The translations under genes and the position numbers were made by a program. Below are positions 25,996 to 38,508 of a stretch of 64,000 nt of DNA, in pieces. Below the pieces are notes generated by a model. It was not told the origin of the DNA, did no database searches, and was given only the letters and a program-made list of their open reading frames with translations. The stretch's first letter is position 1; every line of letters begins with the position of its first letter. The stretch spans positions 9,731,756 through 9,795,755 of the forward strand of contig NC_052120.1 of the NCBI RefSeq assembly GCF_012273895.1, given 5' to 3'. This stretch comes from Zerene cesonia (taxonomy: Eukaryota; Arthropoda; Insecta; Lepidoptera; Pieridae).

Positions 25996-26049
25996 GGGGT
26001 CAAGTCTAAGTCGACCTCGCGACACTAAGCTAAAGGACTACTGCAAAAA

Positions 26050-26100
26050 AATTGCTCACCCATCCAATTTATGACCGTGCCAACCGTTGCTTTACTTTCA
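26050..26100. repeat. Short dispersed repeat, copy 1
   Basis: Contains cacccatccaatttatgacc followed by gtgccaaccgttgctt, nearly the same as 29718-29760. Both are preceded by a similar 'actgcaaa' segment and a 'cgcgaca' word, so the shared unit is probably longer. Confidence 0.6.
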
Positions 26101-27844
26101 TATTTTATTGTTTTTTTTATATTTGAAGGCGGTTTTTAATAATCATTTATAGTTCGTATCTATGCCACTGGTAAGTGACTTAACATTTAAATCTGTAAAT
26201 ACTGTTGTACCAGTGACCTATTTGTTGGAAGCCATAGTGATTATTGATTCGTATTTTTTTTATATTAATTTAATTTATACACTATTGTAGGCGTAAGGCT
26301 TAAGGCTTTATAAATATGAGTCGAGTTCGTTTTCGGAGATTCGAATTTAGAACACCTTAGAGAGATTATGTTTCATGGTTGAGGCAATTAATAAAGAAAA
26401 GGTCGAGTGTTCCTAGTTACAGAGAAATGTACAATAGAACATTATTGACTCAAACATTATTTTAGAAATGCGTTTATTCGTTGAGAAGATCGTGTGGCTG
26501 TTTGATCGTATATTTCAGATCCCCTAGTCGTCCTTTTGAGTCATCTACATATACTATATCCCACGTTTATTATATGGATACATATTATGCGACTTCTATT
26601 TAAAAAGAAATATCTATAAATTACAGATTTTCGATAATTCACATAGATATATATTGAACGGTTGTGAGAACTTAATTACGTAGGTAACAAGGACAAAAGT
26701 CGATTATCATAACATGTGAATTCCAGAGGTTATCCGCATTGGCGCACCTTTTAGTGCGTTTGCGGCTAAATAACAACAGTTATCAGTTAATTTTCACCGA
26801 AAGCAGCAATCGAAACGTAATGAATAGCGAGAGCTAAATCGCGAATAATTAATGATAACAGCCTGTCGTCTGATAACGGAACATTCAACCAACCGGCGGC
26901 CAGTAGCTCTGCAGGCGTCCACGCGCGCGGACGTCTGTGAAGCGAGCGAATTTATTTATCAACAAAACGCGAACAAAAAAAAACGAACAAACTCGAAATC
27001 ACGCTCGAATAATTTAAGCCTTAGTGCAAACGAAACGTCAAAATTCCCGCGCAAAAGTGACGCGTCGGTGCAAGGTCGTCGTGTACATTGTCACCACAGA
27101 ATGCATAAAACTGTGTGCATAAATTTGTTTGATTTTTATGTGATAATGCCCGTTTACATGATTGATTACTTCCAGTAGTGTTCCAGTCGTGTTATTCATA
27201 ATATAGTCGTTAACAGCTCGCGATATAAATATTTCAACTTAACGATATGAATATTAATTAACGCTCATTTATCGAAGATCAATCGTCATTTAAATTAACG
27301 AACTTTGTACTTAAATAGTATCCGCGATGTCAACATAGCTAATTAAAAGCGAAACGGAAATACGAGTTTGTTATCTCCGCGAGAGTCTATTCCATTCCAT
27401 ATTTATATCCATTACAATTCCGCAAATACTATACTTGAATTTGACACTAAGATCTATACACAAAATTCGCGAATTCTTCATAGTTTGTTCATTCGGAACA
27501 AAACGTTATCGCGCCGCATGTATAATTTGATGGCGTATTAGTTGAAATATTTATAACTGATAGCGGTTTTAACTATTTTTATTAAACTTATCAGAAATTA
27601 AAATAGATTGAAAACATGAAGTCAAATTTGTATACGTAGTTTGCTTATATATTTCGATATTTTTTTAATAATTAGTGATTATGCATAATTATTAGGTACA
27701 ATTAGTAATTTATGACGCGACAATGATGAGTTCAATTCACTGGTACGCTGCAAACGATCCTGGATGTATGGAACGTCCTTGCATCTGGCCATGACTCCGT
27801 GTTCCAAATTTGAAATAATTCGAAAACAATTGAATTTGGTTGTG

Positions 27845-28054
27845 TCAGTCCAGAAGTTAGTGTTATAGCGTGCAGACGTGTGAGGAATAAAGCGTATATA
27901 TTATGCACGCCGTGCCATAGACAACTTTAAAGTTCTTAAATGTGATAAATCTTGTGAATATGTGTCAGTGAGTACAAGTGATATGGGATTTTTCGTGATA
28001 AGGAATGTGTGTCAAATGTGTCAGTGATTTTGGATGATAATGTCGCTACAAGAG
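27845..28054 (+). CDS. Msp300: Candidate alternative first exon of a short Msp300 (MIMSLQE)
   Basis: Three TCAGT initiator-like words (27845, 27965, 28020) precede ATGATAATGTCGCTACAAGAG (ATG at 28034) and a strong donor, GAG/gtgagt at 28055. The coding part is MIMSLQE, leaving phase 0, which fits the phase-0 acceptor of the 37171 exon to give MIMSLQE-ACLEQEAR. An in-frame TGA at 28025 marks the start. Upstream ATGs at 27938, 27959 and 27983 all stop before 28028, so they are short uORFs. The CpG-bearing stretch at 26.75-27.1 kb could be the promoter or an earlier 5' UTR exon. Short KASH isoforms from internal promoters are known for nesprins; use here is inferred. Confidence 0.5.
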
Positions 28055-28319
28055 GTGAGTGATTGCATCGGATTTAGCGTATCTGAAGGTAGATTGAGAT
28101 CACGAGAATTGTGAGATGATATTTGCCTCGTTCTTTCATTGGGATTTTTATTTTGAGATTTTTGTTTGTTATTTTTAACACGAGTATTTGAAACGTTATA
28201 TAGTACAATGTATGTTGTTTATCGCCTTATTTTATAATGAAATTCGAAATACAAATATATTATGTTGGGCATATTTGATGTTTATGTTACGAAACATAAC
28301 CAAAACTTTTACATAATAT

Positions 28320-28430
28320 TAGCGGTCCGCCCCGACTTCGCCCGTGGTATATACATATGCAACAGTGAAATAATTTTTGAAATCGGTTCATTAGTTTCCG
28401 AGATTAGCCCGTTCATACAAGCCTTTTATT
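28320..28430 (+). repeat. 'ggtccgccccg' repeat tail
   Basis: Contains gcggtccgccccgacttcgcc and ttttgaaatcggttcattag. Same family as 45641-45805. Confidence 0.6.
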
Positions 28431-28784
28431 ATCATGCTTTAAGATACTAAATATCTCATGAAAGTAGTGCTTTTTCTGATTTAGAATAAGTGTAAATCAT
28501 TTGTAATTATAAAAGTCTTTCAATACTCACACAATAAAAGTAATGCATAATTTGGTTAAAAAAACCCTCTTTCAAAGAATACCTTTATAATACGAAAGAA
28601 ACAAATTAATTACGATAGTAACATTAATTGAAAATTTATTAAAACAAGAGTAAATGACTTTCTAAGTAAATAGGTTTTAATTAGACGTACTCCTAAAAAC
28701 AATATTAATAAAATAATTAATTGATCTAGACTTTATATATAAAACATTCTTTACTTTTCTAATGATTCCTGTTTTATCCCAAGA

Positions 28785-28945
28785 GAGCATTTACTCGGGA
28801 TAAAAAGTATCCTATCACCCAAATTACCTCATACCCTGTCTGTATACGAAATTTCTTTAAAATACGTTCAGTAGTTTCAGCTTGTTTGACGGATATAAAT
28901 CCAAACAAACAAACTTTTACATTTATAATATTAATGTGAGGTGTG
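28785..28945 (+). repeat. Interspersed repeat, 3'-tail type
   Basis: From cgggataaaaagtatcctat to tttacatttataatattaat. It shares the architecture of the 'ctagctgcgcc' family but has clearly diverged. Confidence 0.55.
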
Positions 28946-29104
28946 TTTATAAGTATGGAGTAAGTCGTTAAAAAGAGGGAAGACCACCTCTCGAATCACT
29001 GAAACCTCTTTTATGAAAGCCCCTTGCTAAATCGATGCTTTGTTATGCGATTTTAATCCTTATTACATAACTATATGGTACTTCCTACATATCCTACTTC
29101 CTAT

Positions 29105-29307
29105 CCTACTAATATTATAAATGCGAAAGTTTGAAAGGATGTGTGTGTGTTTATTGCTCTTTCATGCAAAAACTACTGAACCGATTGCAATGAAATTTGG
29201 TACGTAGACAGCTGGACAACTGGAATAACATATACTTAGGCAACTTTTTATCCCGATATTCCTACGGGATACGGACTTACGTGGTGCGACCGCGGGGCGC
29301 AGCTAGT
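29105..29307 (-). repeat. 'ctagctgcgcc' interspersed repeat
   Basis: Reverse-oriented full copy, from cctactaatattataaatgc to gcggggcgcagctagt. Confidence 0.85.
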
Positions 29308-29717
29308 ATTCGATAAATTGAGTTTATTAGTCTGCAACAAACATAATTACTTCAAAGTCTATTGATATTATTTAAATAACAAAAATATTACATGACGTTT
29401 CATTGATGAGTATATTTAGTCAGTCCTTAGAAACAGAGAGATAGTTGAACTGATGTGCTATTGTTGGGTTTCCAAATAAATAAACAAATATAATACTAAT
29501 GTAAACTATGGTGATAGTTTATAGATTGTTAGGATATCCCAGACATGCCTTTTCCTTAATGTGACGTCATGGTGAATGCTTAGCATTGTCTATGTTTAAT
29601 AATTTTGAAGATATCTTTGTGAGACCGGAAATACAAATTTGAATTTGATAATAGGTAATCCAGCCGGGATCGCGACAAGTCACATAAGTTAAAAAGCAAC
29701 TGCAAAGAAAAATACTG

Positions 29718-29760
29718 TTCACCCATCCAATTTATGACCGTGCCTATCGTTGCTTAACCT
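29718..29760. repeat. Short dispersed repeat, copy 2
   Basis: Second copy of the cacccatccaatttatgacc repeat seen at 26050-26100. Confidence 0.6.
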
Positions 29761-30225
29761 AAATTTTTTAATGTAGCGGCAATAGAAATACTAAATAATC
29801 TCTGAATATCTCAATGGTCTAAATATCATCGTTCATGGGATGCGGCCTGGTGACAGACGGCCTGCGAAGTCTCGATAGTTGGATCACGTTAGGTGCTCTG
29901 TGTACGGAAGCTTAAATGGGCCTAATAAACTATGGTATGTGGCTAATACAGTTTCACCAGTACACGATGTAATTAGTACCAGTATTTACTGTTACAAAAC
30001 CGAAAACAAACATTAATTCGGTTAGAACCTTCCGCGATGGGAGCGTGTGAGCGTGTTAATTTGTGTGAACACAAAATTTCACACAATTAACCGAACGCCG
30101 AGTTTCCAAGGACTTTCCTCCTAATCGATGTAGAAGTTGGAGCGCTGCAGGCAGCTCCGATGTTTGTTTTCGTTGTGTATAACGGCTGTTTAAGTACATA
30201 TGACTATCTCTTTTTTTTCACAAAA

Positions 30226-30450
30226 AAGAACTATTTTTTTATGTCATAGCGGGCTGCTGAGCTGGTGGTTCGTCTGATGGTAAACAATCACCACCGTCCA
30301 TGAACATTCGCAGAGGCTCAGACCTCTGTGAATGCGCTGCCCGCTTTTAAGGGATAAGAGATCACGAAAGGATTGATGACTGGAAAGAAGGAATGGACTG
30401 GGTAGGGCTAGGAGAAGGAAATAGTCCTCCGGTATAACTATACCGTCCTC
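30226..30450 (+). repeat. SINE-like lepidopteran repeat
   Basis: Begins near cgggctgctgagctggtggt, then tcgtctgatggtaaacaatc, an anti-repeat of the 'cagaggctcagacctctgtg' palindrome, and a purine-rich tail. Relatives at 59570-59700 and (3' part) 33390-33645. Class assigned from memory of similar moth SINE/LINE tails. Confidence 0.6.
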
Positions 30451-32344
30451 CTCTAATTGTTAGTTACCAATTTAATAGAATTCGGGAGGCGTCAGGTTTC
30501 AAAAAAGGAAAGAATCGTCAAAATCGATTCTTTCCTTATCGAAATAGTTCTGTGGTAAGGAACACACATATGACGCTGGGAATTGAGAACCTCCTCCTTT
30601 CTTGAAGTCGGTTGCAAGTGTATTTGTCCATAAATATAAGCTGTCAAATCGCGGGATAGGTAGGAAAAAACCAACAGCCATGTTTTACTAATAACCCCAT
30701 ATGACTGTCTTTTTAACTAAAACAAAGTTTTGCTCACAGGTAACTTCTCTAACAGTTCTTTTGTTATAATCTCTGACTCATATTTTTACATAGAATGGTT
30801 TTGAGTGACTTAATTCAGAAGCGATTATATGAAGTTATCGTAAGAATTGTAGGTCAAAGAGGTCAGTTTCTGTGCGTGTTTAAATCACAAAAAGTAGATT
30901 TCAGTAGGTATATGTATTTATATTATGCTAATTTTGAATGCATACTTTGTGAATGTAGATAGCAGTTTGAGCATTCATTTTAGCTATAAAAAAGCTAAAA
31001 ATAATAAGCACAATAATAATTTTTGGGAACGTTTTTTTCTTTAAATATATATATTTTTTTATTTAAACCAATTTATGTGTATTTATTGAGGTTTGGTATA
31101 TAGATTAATCTTAGCTTGCAGATGGTAAAACATTTCTAGAAAAAGGTCAAATTTCGAACGAGCTACCACTCCAGATTCTAAGATAGATAATAGTACCAAA
31201 TGACAAAAAATTCGTATCAAACGCCAAACGCCAAACAATACAGTCGAATTGAGAACTTCAGTTTCTTGGAAATATATAACCAGTGATAGAGAACCTTGCA
31301 CCATTTTTAGAATATATCTTCCTCTGCATGTTCCCAGCCGTAGCACATTACTTTGATTATAATGTTTAAAGTATATCAAAAACTTCTTTACTGCAAATAT
31401 CTTAATGGTGAGGGCGCGGCGGAGCGGTGGAACACTCCTTCCGATCGATACAAGGGGAGTGGAAGCATGGACTCACACGATAATTGCGTTCCTACAGCAT
31501 ATCCATGGTAGACAAACTGCGTTCCCCTTTTTATCATTATCACTACATAGTATAAAGCAAAGTCGCTTCTCACGTCTGCTTAGATCTTTAAAACTACCAC
31601 AGATTTTGATTGTTTTTTTTTAATATAAGTATAGTGTGAAGGATTGTGTAGAAGAAGGTTGATATGTAAAATAATATCTATTAAACCACTCCGGATTTAA
31701 ACAGATGCGAAGCCGCTGGCGGTAAGCTAATATTAAATAAATGGCACATAGCTGACCAAATAGAGGTCGCCCTATCAAACCCCCTCTTTGCCTTAAATCT
31801 ATTACTTACCATAAAAAATAAAACCATTAAATTACCTTGCTAGTTGAATAATTATTTGACATAGCATATTACGCATCTAGCTCCTAGTCTAGTAGTCCTG
31901 TTAATAAAAATGTTTCATTGAGAATTGTTTGTGTATACTCGTACATTCTAGAGTTGCACTAAATTGGAAGCCAATAAAGATCATTTGATCAATATTCATT
32001 GGTCTTGCTAGCTGTACTGTGGTTATTAACAAGTCTAGACATGGGTGTAACTTAGAAGCTAGAACTAGCAGAACTCTGGTTGCGTCTAAATGCGCGTCGT
32101 ACATAAAACCTATATTAACATATTTTACAATGTAAACGATAAATTGTAAACATACAAAGAAAGAAATAATCTTAAGACGTAGATTTTCCGCAATAAAAAT
32201 TTAATAACCACAGATAATATATTAATAATACAGTCGTATAACAACTAAATCTATCTGAATGTAGAAATTAATGAAAAATTGTTTACTGTATGCCATGTAG
32301 GATATATATATTAAAATTTAACCAAAAAATGTGATTATATACTA

Positions 32345-32570
32345 ACAAACTAGCATACCCGGCCACGCTTTGCTGTGGCTGAGTAATAATTAAAAATATT
32401 AAGATTATAAATTATTGGGATAATTAATTGAAATAAACACTATCCTATGTTTTAAGATGGTCCAAATTACACATAAAATGCCAAATTTCATCAAAATCGG
32501 TTGAGTTGGTTGGGAAGAGTTCATTGGGAACATACATCATGAGACTGGATTTTTATATATTAAGATTAAG
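32345..32570 (+). repeat. Interspersed repeat 'acccggccacgctttgctg'
   Basis: Typical lepidopteran repeat head (agcatacccggccacgcttt) and tail (caaaatcggttgagttggtt ... tttttatatattaagatt). Non-coding. Confidence 0.55.
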
Positions 32571-32810
32571 ATATTTCAAAGAAACGAATGAGCAGAGGCC
32601 TTTTAATCAAAATTTCGTATTTGAATGAAATAAATAAAATCATAAAGACAACATAAAATCTTGACTACGTATTAATATCATAAAACCTATATAAATCTAT
32701 ATCCGATTGGATGTGCGAATGATAATTATGCAATGATTATAATAAAACAAGGTAATGCAACGCCTAACAATAGATCGATTCTATGATTTAAACCCACGTA
32801 TTATATTGTA

Positions 32811-33007
32811 CTAGCTGCGCCCCGCGGTTTCACCCGCGTAAGTCCGTATCCCGTAGGAATATCGGGATAAAAAGTGGCCTATATGTTAATCCAGTTGTCC
32901 AGCTGTCTACGTACCAAATTTCATTGCAATCGGTTCTGTAGTTTTTGCGTGAAAGATTAACAAACACACACACATCCTTACAAACTTTCGCATTTATAAT
33001 ATTAGTA
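32811..33007 (+). repeat. 'ctagctgcgcc' interspersed repeat
   Basis: Full copy in + orientation, ending ttcgcatttataatattagt. Confidence 0.85.
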
Positions 33008-33389
33008 TGATATATAATATATTAGTAGGAGTGGGAGTGATGGTAGTGCATGTGTTTACAAGTAAAATTCAAATCCGCCGAGATCATTAAATACCTATAA
33101 AATATTGCACACGTTACGCGCAGCGACGATAAAAGTCGAGATGTTATATGTAATTACATTATTTTTAACTATGACAAGGTCAAACGTGCCATCTTCTGAA
33201 TGGAAATATGCTTTCCCGTCAGATTTACTGTATGATCCACTTTCGGTGCGCTGACGCAAGTATCGATGTCTAAATTTAATGTTATATGCAATAAAATACG
33301 CATAAAATGTTTTTTTGTATAAAGAGGAAACTTTTGTATCTTTCGTATGTTTGTAACGTTTTCACGCAAAAACCACTTTACCGATTTAA

Positions 33390-33645
33390 AAAATTGCAGA
33401 CCTTACGTCTCTCCAAATGGGTTGCCGACTTCAAATTGGAAAGGGATATGTAAGGGATTGATTAAAGGAATAAAGGAAAGGAATGTGAAGGGTAAGGAAA
33501 GGGAAATGGGCCTCCGGCTCCCCCCACTCACCGAACGAAACACAGCTGTATACAATTTCACGCCGGTCTTCTGTGGGGGTGTGGTACCTCCCCGGTGCGA
33601 GCTGGCCCAATTCGTGCCGAAGCGTGCTCGACTACCACAATAAAT
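33390..33645 (+). repeat. SINE-like repeat, 3' part
   Basis: Contains gtaagggattgattaaagg, gggcctccggctccccccac and ctccccggtgcgagctggcc. Recognised as the GC-rich 3' portion of the 30226-30450 family. Confidence 0.6.
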
Positions 33646-35261
33646 ACGAAAAGGATTATAACACTGGACAAGTTAATCGAGTCGCAGTCCTTACTGTAAC
33701 TGCACTTTCACTCCGGCGTCGCTTTATTATTTCGGCCCGCGAAAGTTGAAAGTCGAACATGTCCTTATATTATTTCATGCTGATCGACGATAAATCCTGT
33801 CTTAAGTTCACGGAGCGAAAAAAATTATTTCTAATAATTTATTACCTGATATAATAATTATCTTATTATATCTTTAAACGAGCAATTCTTGTATGTAGGG
33901 AGTTTCGGGGGCGATAAATCGATCTAGCTAGGAATATTTTTTTGGAAATGTCATAATCGTGTTTTATTCGTGTTTTATCGACTTAAACTTACTTTTTTAA
34001 CAAATAGGAGGCGTTCGAGTAGTCCCAATTTATTATGACTCTTCCTGACATCTATTGGCGAATAATAATACTTAAATATAATTTCCAAAAAACACAATTT
34101 ATAAAAAAAAAATCGGTCATCCAGGTACTATTTATAATACTCGACCTCGCGCACGTGAAAGCTGAATGATCTTTATTTGAAATCGTCTTAAAATAAATTT
34201 GAAATACTACCTTCCTTTACAATTTAAAAATAACTGTAATGTACGGAGGTATCGAACTCGTTTACCCTCATATCGTAAGCCAATATATTCACTAGACTAT
34301 CTACAGTGTATCGTCAGCGATTATATTTAAAGCACGATCCCGCCTTCTGGTTTATTTCTCCCAACTGTAGTCGATTACATTTAGATCGATTTAATCTCAA
34401 TGAAATAACTCGGGTTAAAAGCTCTGTGCAATCCATGATAGAGCAGAATCGTAATCATGCATCTTGATTACGACCACCATCGTAGAATGATTGACCCATA
34501 AACTGTGAGTCTTTCTCCGCACATTTTAAAAATCTCTTCAGGGTCATTCGTCTTGAAACATGATCATTACATTTCTATTACAATATGATTACATTTATTT
34601 CTATAGCACCTTTTGCCCTGTTTTTTACTAAATATGAATAGTGTCTCCTTGTCCACCAAGTTGTTTGGAAGAGATTGCTACTGTAGCGATAAGACCGGCT
34701 GTTGTGCTTTTGTAGAGTTTATTTATAGAATTTATTTCGGTATGACTTGGTGCACAATAAAGTATTTTGGTTTGATTTGATTTGATAATTGTATTTTTTT
34801 GGGTGGTTTGTTATCGGGAATAATGGAATGGACTGGTTGCAAAACGGTTCAACATAAATGTGTTTTAGAATATATTTATATATAATAAGAGATTATTTAA
34901 TCGTTTTGAAAACGTGGCATTGCGTAATATTTGGATTAACGTAGTTATATGTCATTCATAGCCATAACCTATTTGCATACCAAATTTAACAAAATCCGTT
35001 CAGTTGTGCTTCCATAAATAGGGAATAAACTTTTCAAATCTGTTCAATGTCTAGACTTGTAGCATTAAAATAAAACTTATCTTCACACGTGAAGGAAATA
35101 TAATATCAATCTTATCGTCCAAAGTCCATAGTCTGGTACAGAATTAAAATAAGTTCTTTTTCGAATTAAAATACAGTGAAGTGTAAGTCTGACTTTCATT
35201 GCATTAGCGTTAGAAACATTTTAAATACCCACAAAATCAATATCTTATTTTGTTTTACAAC

Positions 35262-35456
35262 ATCCTACTATGCTACTTCGTACTAATGGATGTGTGTGTG
35301 TTTGTTGCTCTTTCACGCAAAAACTACTGAACCGATTGCAATGAAATTTCGGACGTAGACAGCTGGACAACTGGAATAACATATAGGCAACTTTTTATCC
35401 CGATATTCCTACGGGATACGGACTTACGCGGGTGAAACCGCGGGGCGCAGCTAGTA
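35262..35456 (-). repeat. 'ctagctgcgcc' interspersed repeat
   Basis: Reverse copy ending gaaaccgcggggcgcagcta. The first ~20 bases are shortened compared with the other copies. Confidence 0.8.
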
Positions 35457-37170
35457 GAATATAAAGAAATTTAAATGGGTTAGTTTTTATGTTTCGGATT
35501 ATACGGTATAATTGTAGAATGTTGTTATTGTAATTAATAGCATACATATGTTATGTAATGCATTTAATTAACGATATATTTATAATAAATATTGCGAAAC
35601 ATGTATAACAGATTACCCATACGGTTGGAGCACAGGAAGCCACAAGCATGAAAATTAAAACTGTTGTTGTAGTGTTAATGAGGAAGGAAAAACGTGTTAT
35701 ACATTAGGAAGATAAACAACATTGATATAAGTTGTAAGCCCTTGGGCCTTGGGCTTGGCTTTCAAGGCTCCGATAAAACTTCAAAATGATCCACTGACCT
35801 AAATTCACTATCAATCTTACACAATTAAACATAGACTAGATAGGGACTTGTTATATTTAATTTGATTGAGCTGGAGCGATTTTCCTATTTCCACGTTTTT
35901 CCTAAAATAATGAAATATACGAAACAAGATCTAAATATATATATAAGTATATGAAAACACCTAACTCACCGTTAAAACTACTTCAAAAACGGGAGTCAGG
36001 GTACTTATTTTAATGTTTGTTTACTATTTCGCGACAGTAAAAAGTTTTTATTATAATTATTATGTATTTCATGAATGTTTACTAATTCCGTTATTTTCCG
36101 GGAAACATTTCACAAATAAACTACTTAAATAGCAAATGGTTTCACAAACGCAATTTTTATAAAGGCGGTTATAATCCTGCATGTTTAGAACATAGTATTA
36201 TAGAAAACTAATTATGTAAACGGCGATCAAAGCATTTAATTAATGGGATGTCACAATATTAACATCATATAACCTTCGCATTACATTGATCAAAGCCGTA
36301 TAAAAGGTATCATAATATTTGCTATGTTAAACCTTGTCATTACTAATAAACTAAAAATAAGAAACTAAGAAACGATGTATTGGTATATTATATTAATTTT
36401 AAGTAATGATATATGCATATATGTACATTTTAATTTTAAGAAATGACTTACAATTGAAACATTAGATGCGCAGTGATGTCTGTAAGAAATTTGCCTCAAT
36501 CTTTTCCCAAAAACATCCGAGAGCGTGAGAAAATGGCGCGCACTGAGGAGTATTATTAGTTCCGCTGTAATTTAATGTTACGTCAAATGCTTTTATAATA
36601 ATTGTAACCAATGGAAAGTATGTCAATCACGCTTTGTTATAGCCAGCTACACTTTCTACCAAATTGCTTGATTTACGAATTACATTTCGTTGGATGTAAA
36701 CAATTCACAGTCGAATGGTCACAACGTTGTGTGATCTGTAAAAATCTTTCTCATTTTATAAATACGTAACTATTTATCGTCTCGCATTTCATAGAAGCCC
36801 CGTTGGATAAAAACATTTTTTTTATGTTATATCCTAAATTCATTTAGCAATATGAAGTGTAAGATTACATTAGATTTATCAAAATTAAAAAAAAAATCAC
36901 CACATTTTTATTTTAAATAGATACATTTTAGGAAGAATCCTCGTTCTGTGTTCCGAATTCGTTTACTCTGTAGATTCTTAAGGCGAAATTTTGATTCGTT
37001 ACAATTTCCCTTTTTGTATATTGCTTTCATATTGGATTCAAAACATTTATGCTCATTTTCATATTTACTAGATTAGATACATATACTCGTTTACAGAAAT
37101 CAAACTAGAAGCGTGCGTTTCTCCTGTATTTCTCTTATTATCCTTTAATAAATGTATGGTATCCCACCAG

Positions 37171-37395
37171 GCATGTCTAGAACAAGAGGCGCGCGTGGCC
37201 GAGCTGCGTTCGCTGGCGGCGCGCGTGGCGGCGGAGACGGGCTCGCGCGCGCTGCAAGCGGACGCGGACGCGCTCGCGCGCCGCCTGCAGCTGGTGGCCG
37301 GCGCGGTGCAGGCGCTCGCGGACCTCGGCGAGGCGCGCCAGCTCGCGCGCGCCAAGGCGCAGCACGCGAGGGACATGTTCTGCGATATGAGACAG
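37171..37395 (+). CDS. Msp300: Msp300 spectrin-repeat exon, 75 codons
   Basis: Acceptor atcccaccag/GCATGTCTAG, donor ACAG/gtgcgt, phase 0 in and out. Encodes ACLEQEARVAELRSLAARV... to ...QHARDMFCDMRQ. Very GC-rich and alanine-rich. First exon after the 15.6 kb intron and the likely partner of the alternative first exon at 28034-28054. Confidence 0.9.
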
Positions 37396-38508
37396 GTGCG
37401 TGCCGCCATGTTGCTTTACGGACGTGTTCTTTAGTCTGTGTCCGCTTGAGACTTTGGCGGGTTTTGTATGTCGTTTAACTGATTTTTTCCCCAGCACTGA
37501 TCTGTTTGAAATTTGATTGGAGAAATATGATAGTAATAAATAGGGACGATGTCACTGAGGCATGATTATGTTATATTTAATTTGATTTTGCAAAAGTTAG
37601 ATTTGATCAAAATGATTTTACTAAATAAGTCGCCCACCTATATCGCATACCATGTATGATTACATTTTTTGTTAACAATTACTTGATAATTACTGAAGTT
37701 AGATGTATAATAAAATAATAAAAAAATAATAAAAATCATCTTTATTTATAATCTTAATATGAGTCTACAACTGACTTGTTCCCATTGATTGGGCATAGAT
37801 CACAATAAAATTTAAAAATGATTATCACCTTATATTATTAATCTGTAGATACATTTAATTTCAACCTGTATTAGATCATTTAAAAGTAATAAACACTGTA
37901 ATTAACGTTGAAAACGGTAGATATTTGCTTTCTGATGTCTTTTTAATTTCGACAGTTAATTTGCGAACCAAGCAACTAGGTTAACAAACAATTTTCTACT
38001 TAATATTGTTGCCTATTTTACCAGCATAATTAGCGAAAATATTGTGCACAAAGCTTTCATTATATTTATATCAAAACTAGGCCGCCACCGGAAGTAAATT
38101 TAAACAATTCGTGCGACTAATGACAATATTACGGTCCCGTTGGCCGTCTCCAATAAGTCACGTAGATCGCTAATTTGGTCACTCGACGTGACCGTACAAT
38201 GATCCCGTATTAGGCAAGTGATGCATTAAGGGCTATAACATCCTCGACACTTTAGTGTGTGAATGGAGCTATCTTATCTGTGGCGCATTATCATATCGAT
38301 AATTATTCGTACAATGTTAATGTCCCGGTCGTTTCGGTATGACATTGATATAAATCCTCTGTAAGTCTTGTTTATTAAACGTGTGTGTGTAAGATTAGTT
38401 ATCGCGAATTAAACCTCTTTGTTTCGTCCTGTGACTCATTGACCTAGACATTTCACGAGCTTTATTACCGCTAGCGATACATTCAAATGCAATTTACTCA
38501 TTTTCCAG
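37396..38508 (+). other. Msp300 intron
   Basis: 1.1 kb of AT-rich DNA with no repeat recognised. GATA-type words (cttatctgtgg, atcatatcgataattattcg) lie at about 38274-38310. Confidence 0.5.

Larger units (their letters stand above)
21609..37170 (+). other. 15.6 kb Msp300 intron
   Basis: Largest intron in the window. It holds a 1000-N gap (23868-24867), at least three copies of the 'ctagctgcgcc' repeat, MITE-like elements at 23802-24973 and 25760-25995, other short repeats, and a candidate alternative promoter and first exon at 26.75-28.05 kb. No other protein-coding exon was recognised. 22.0-23.8, 31.0-32.3, 33.7-35.2 and 35.5-37.1 kb show only AT-rich intronic DNA. Confidence 0.75.

Noticed and set aside
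26852..27178. 108-codon ORF in the intron as a separate gene
   Set aside because: No recognisable domain or splice context; better explained as CpG-bearing promoter or UTR sequence.
33347..33643. 98-codon ORF
   Set aside because: Entirely within a SINE-like repeat.
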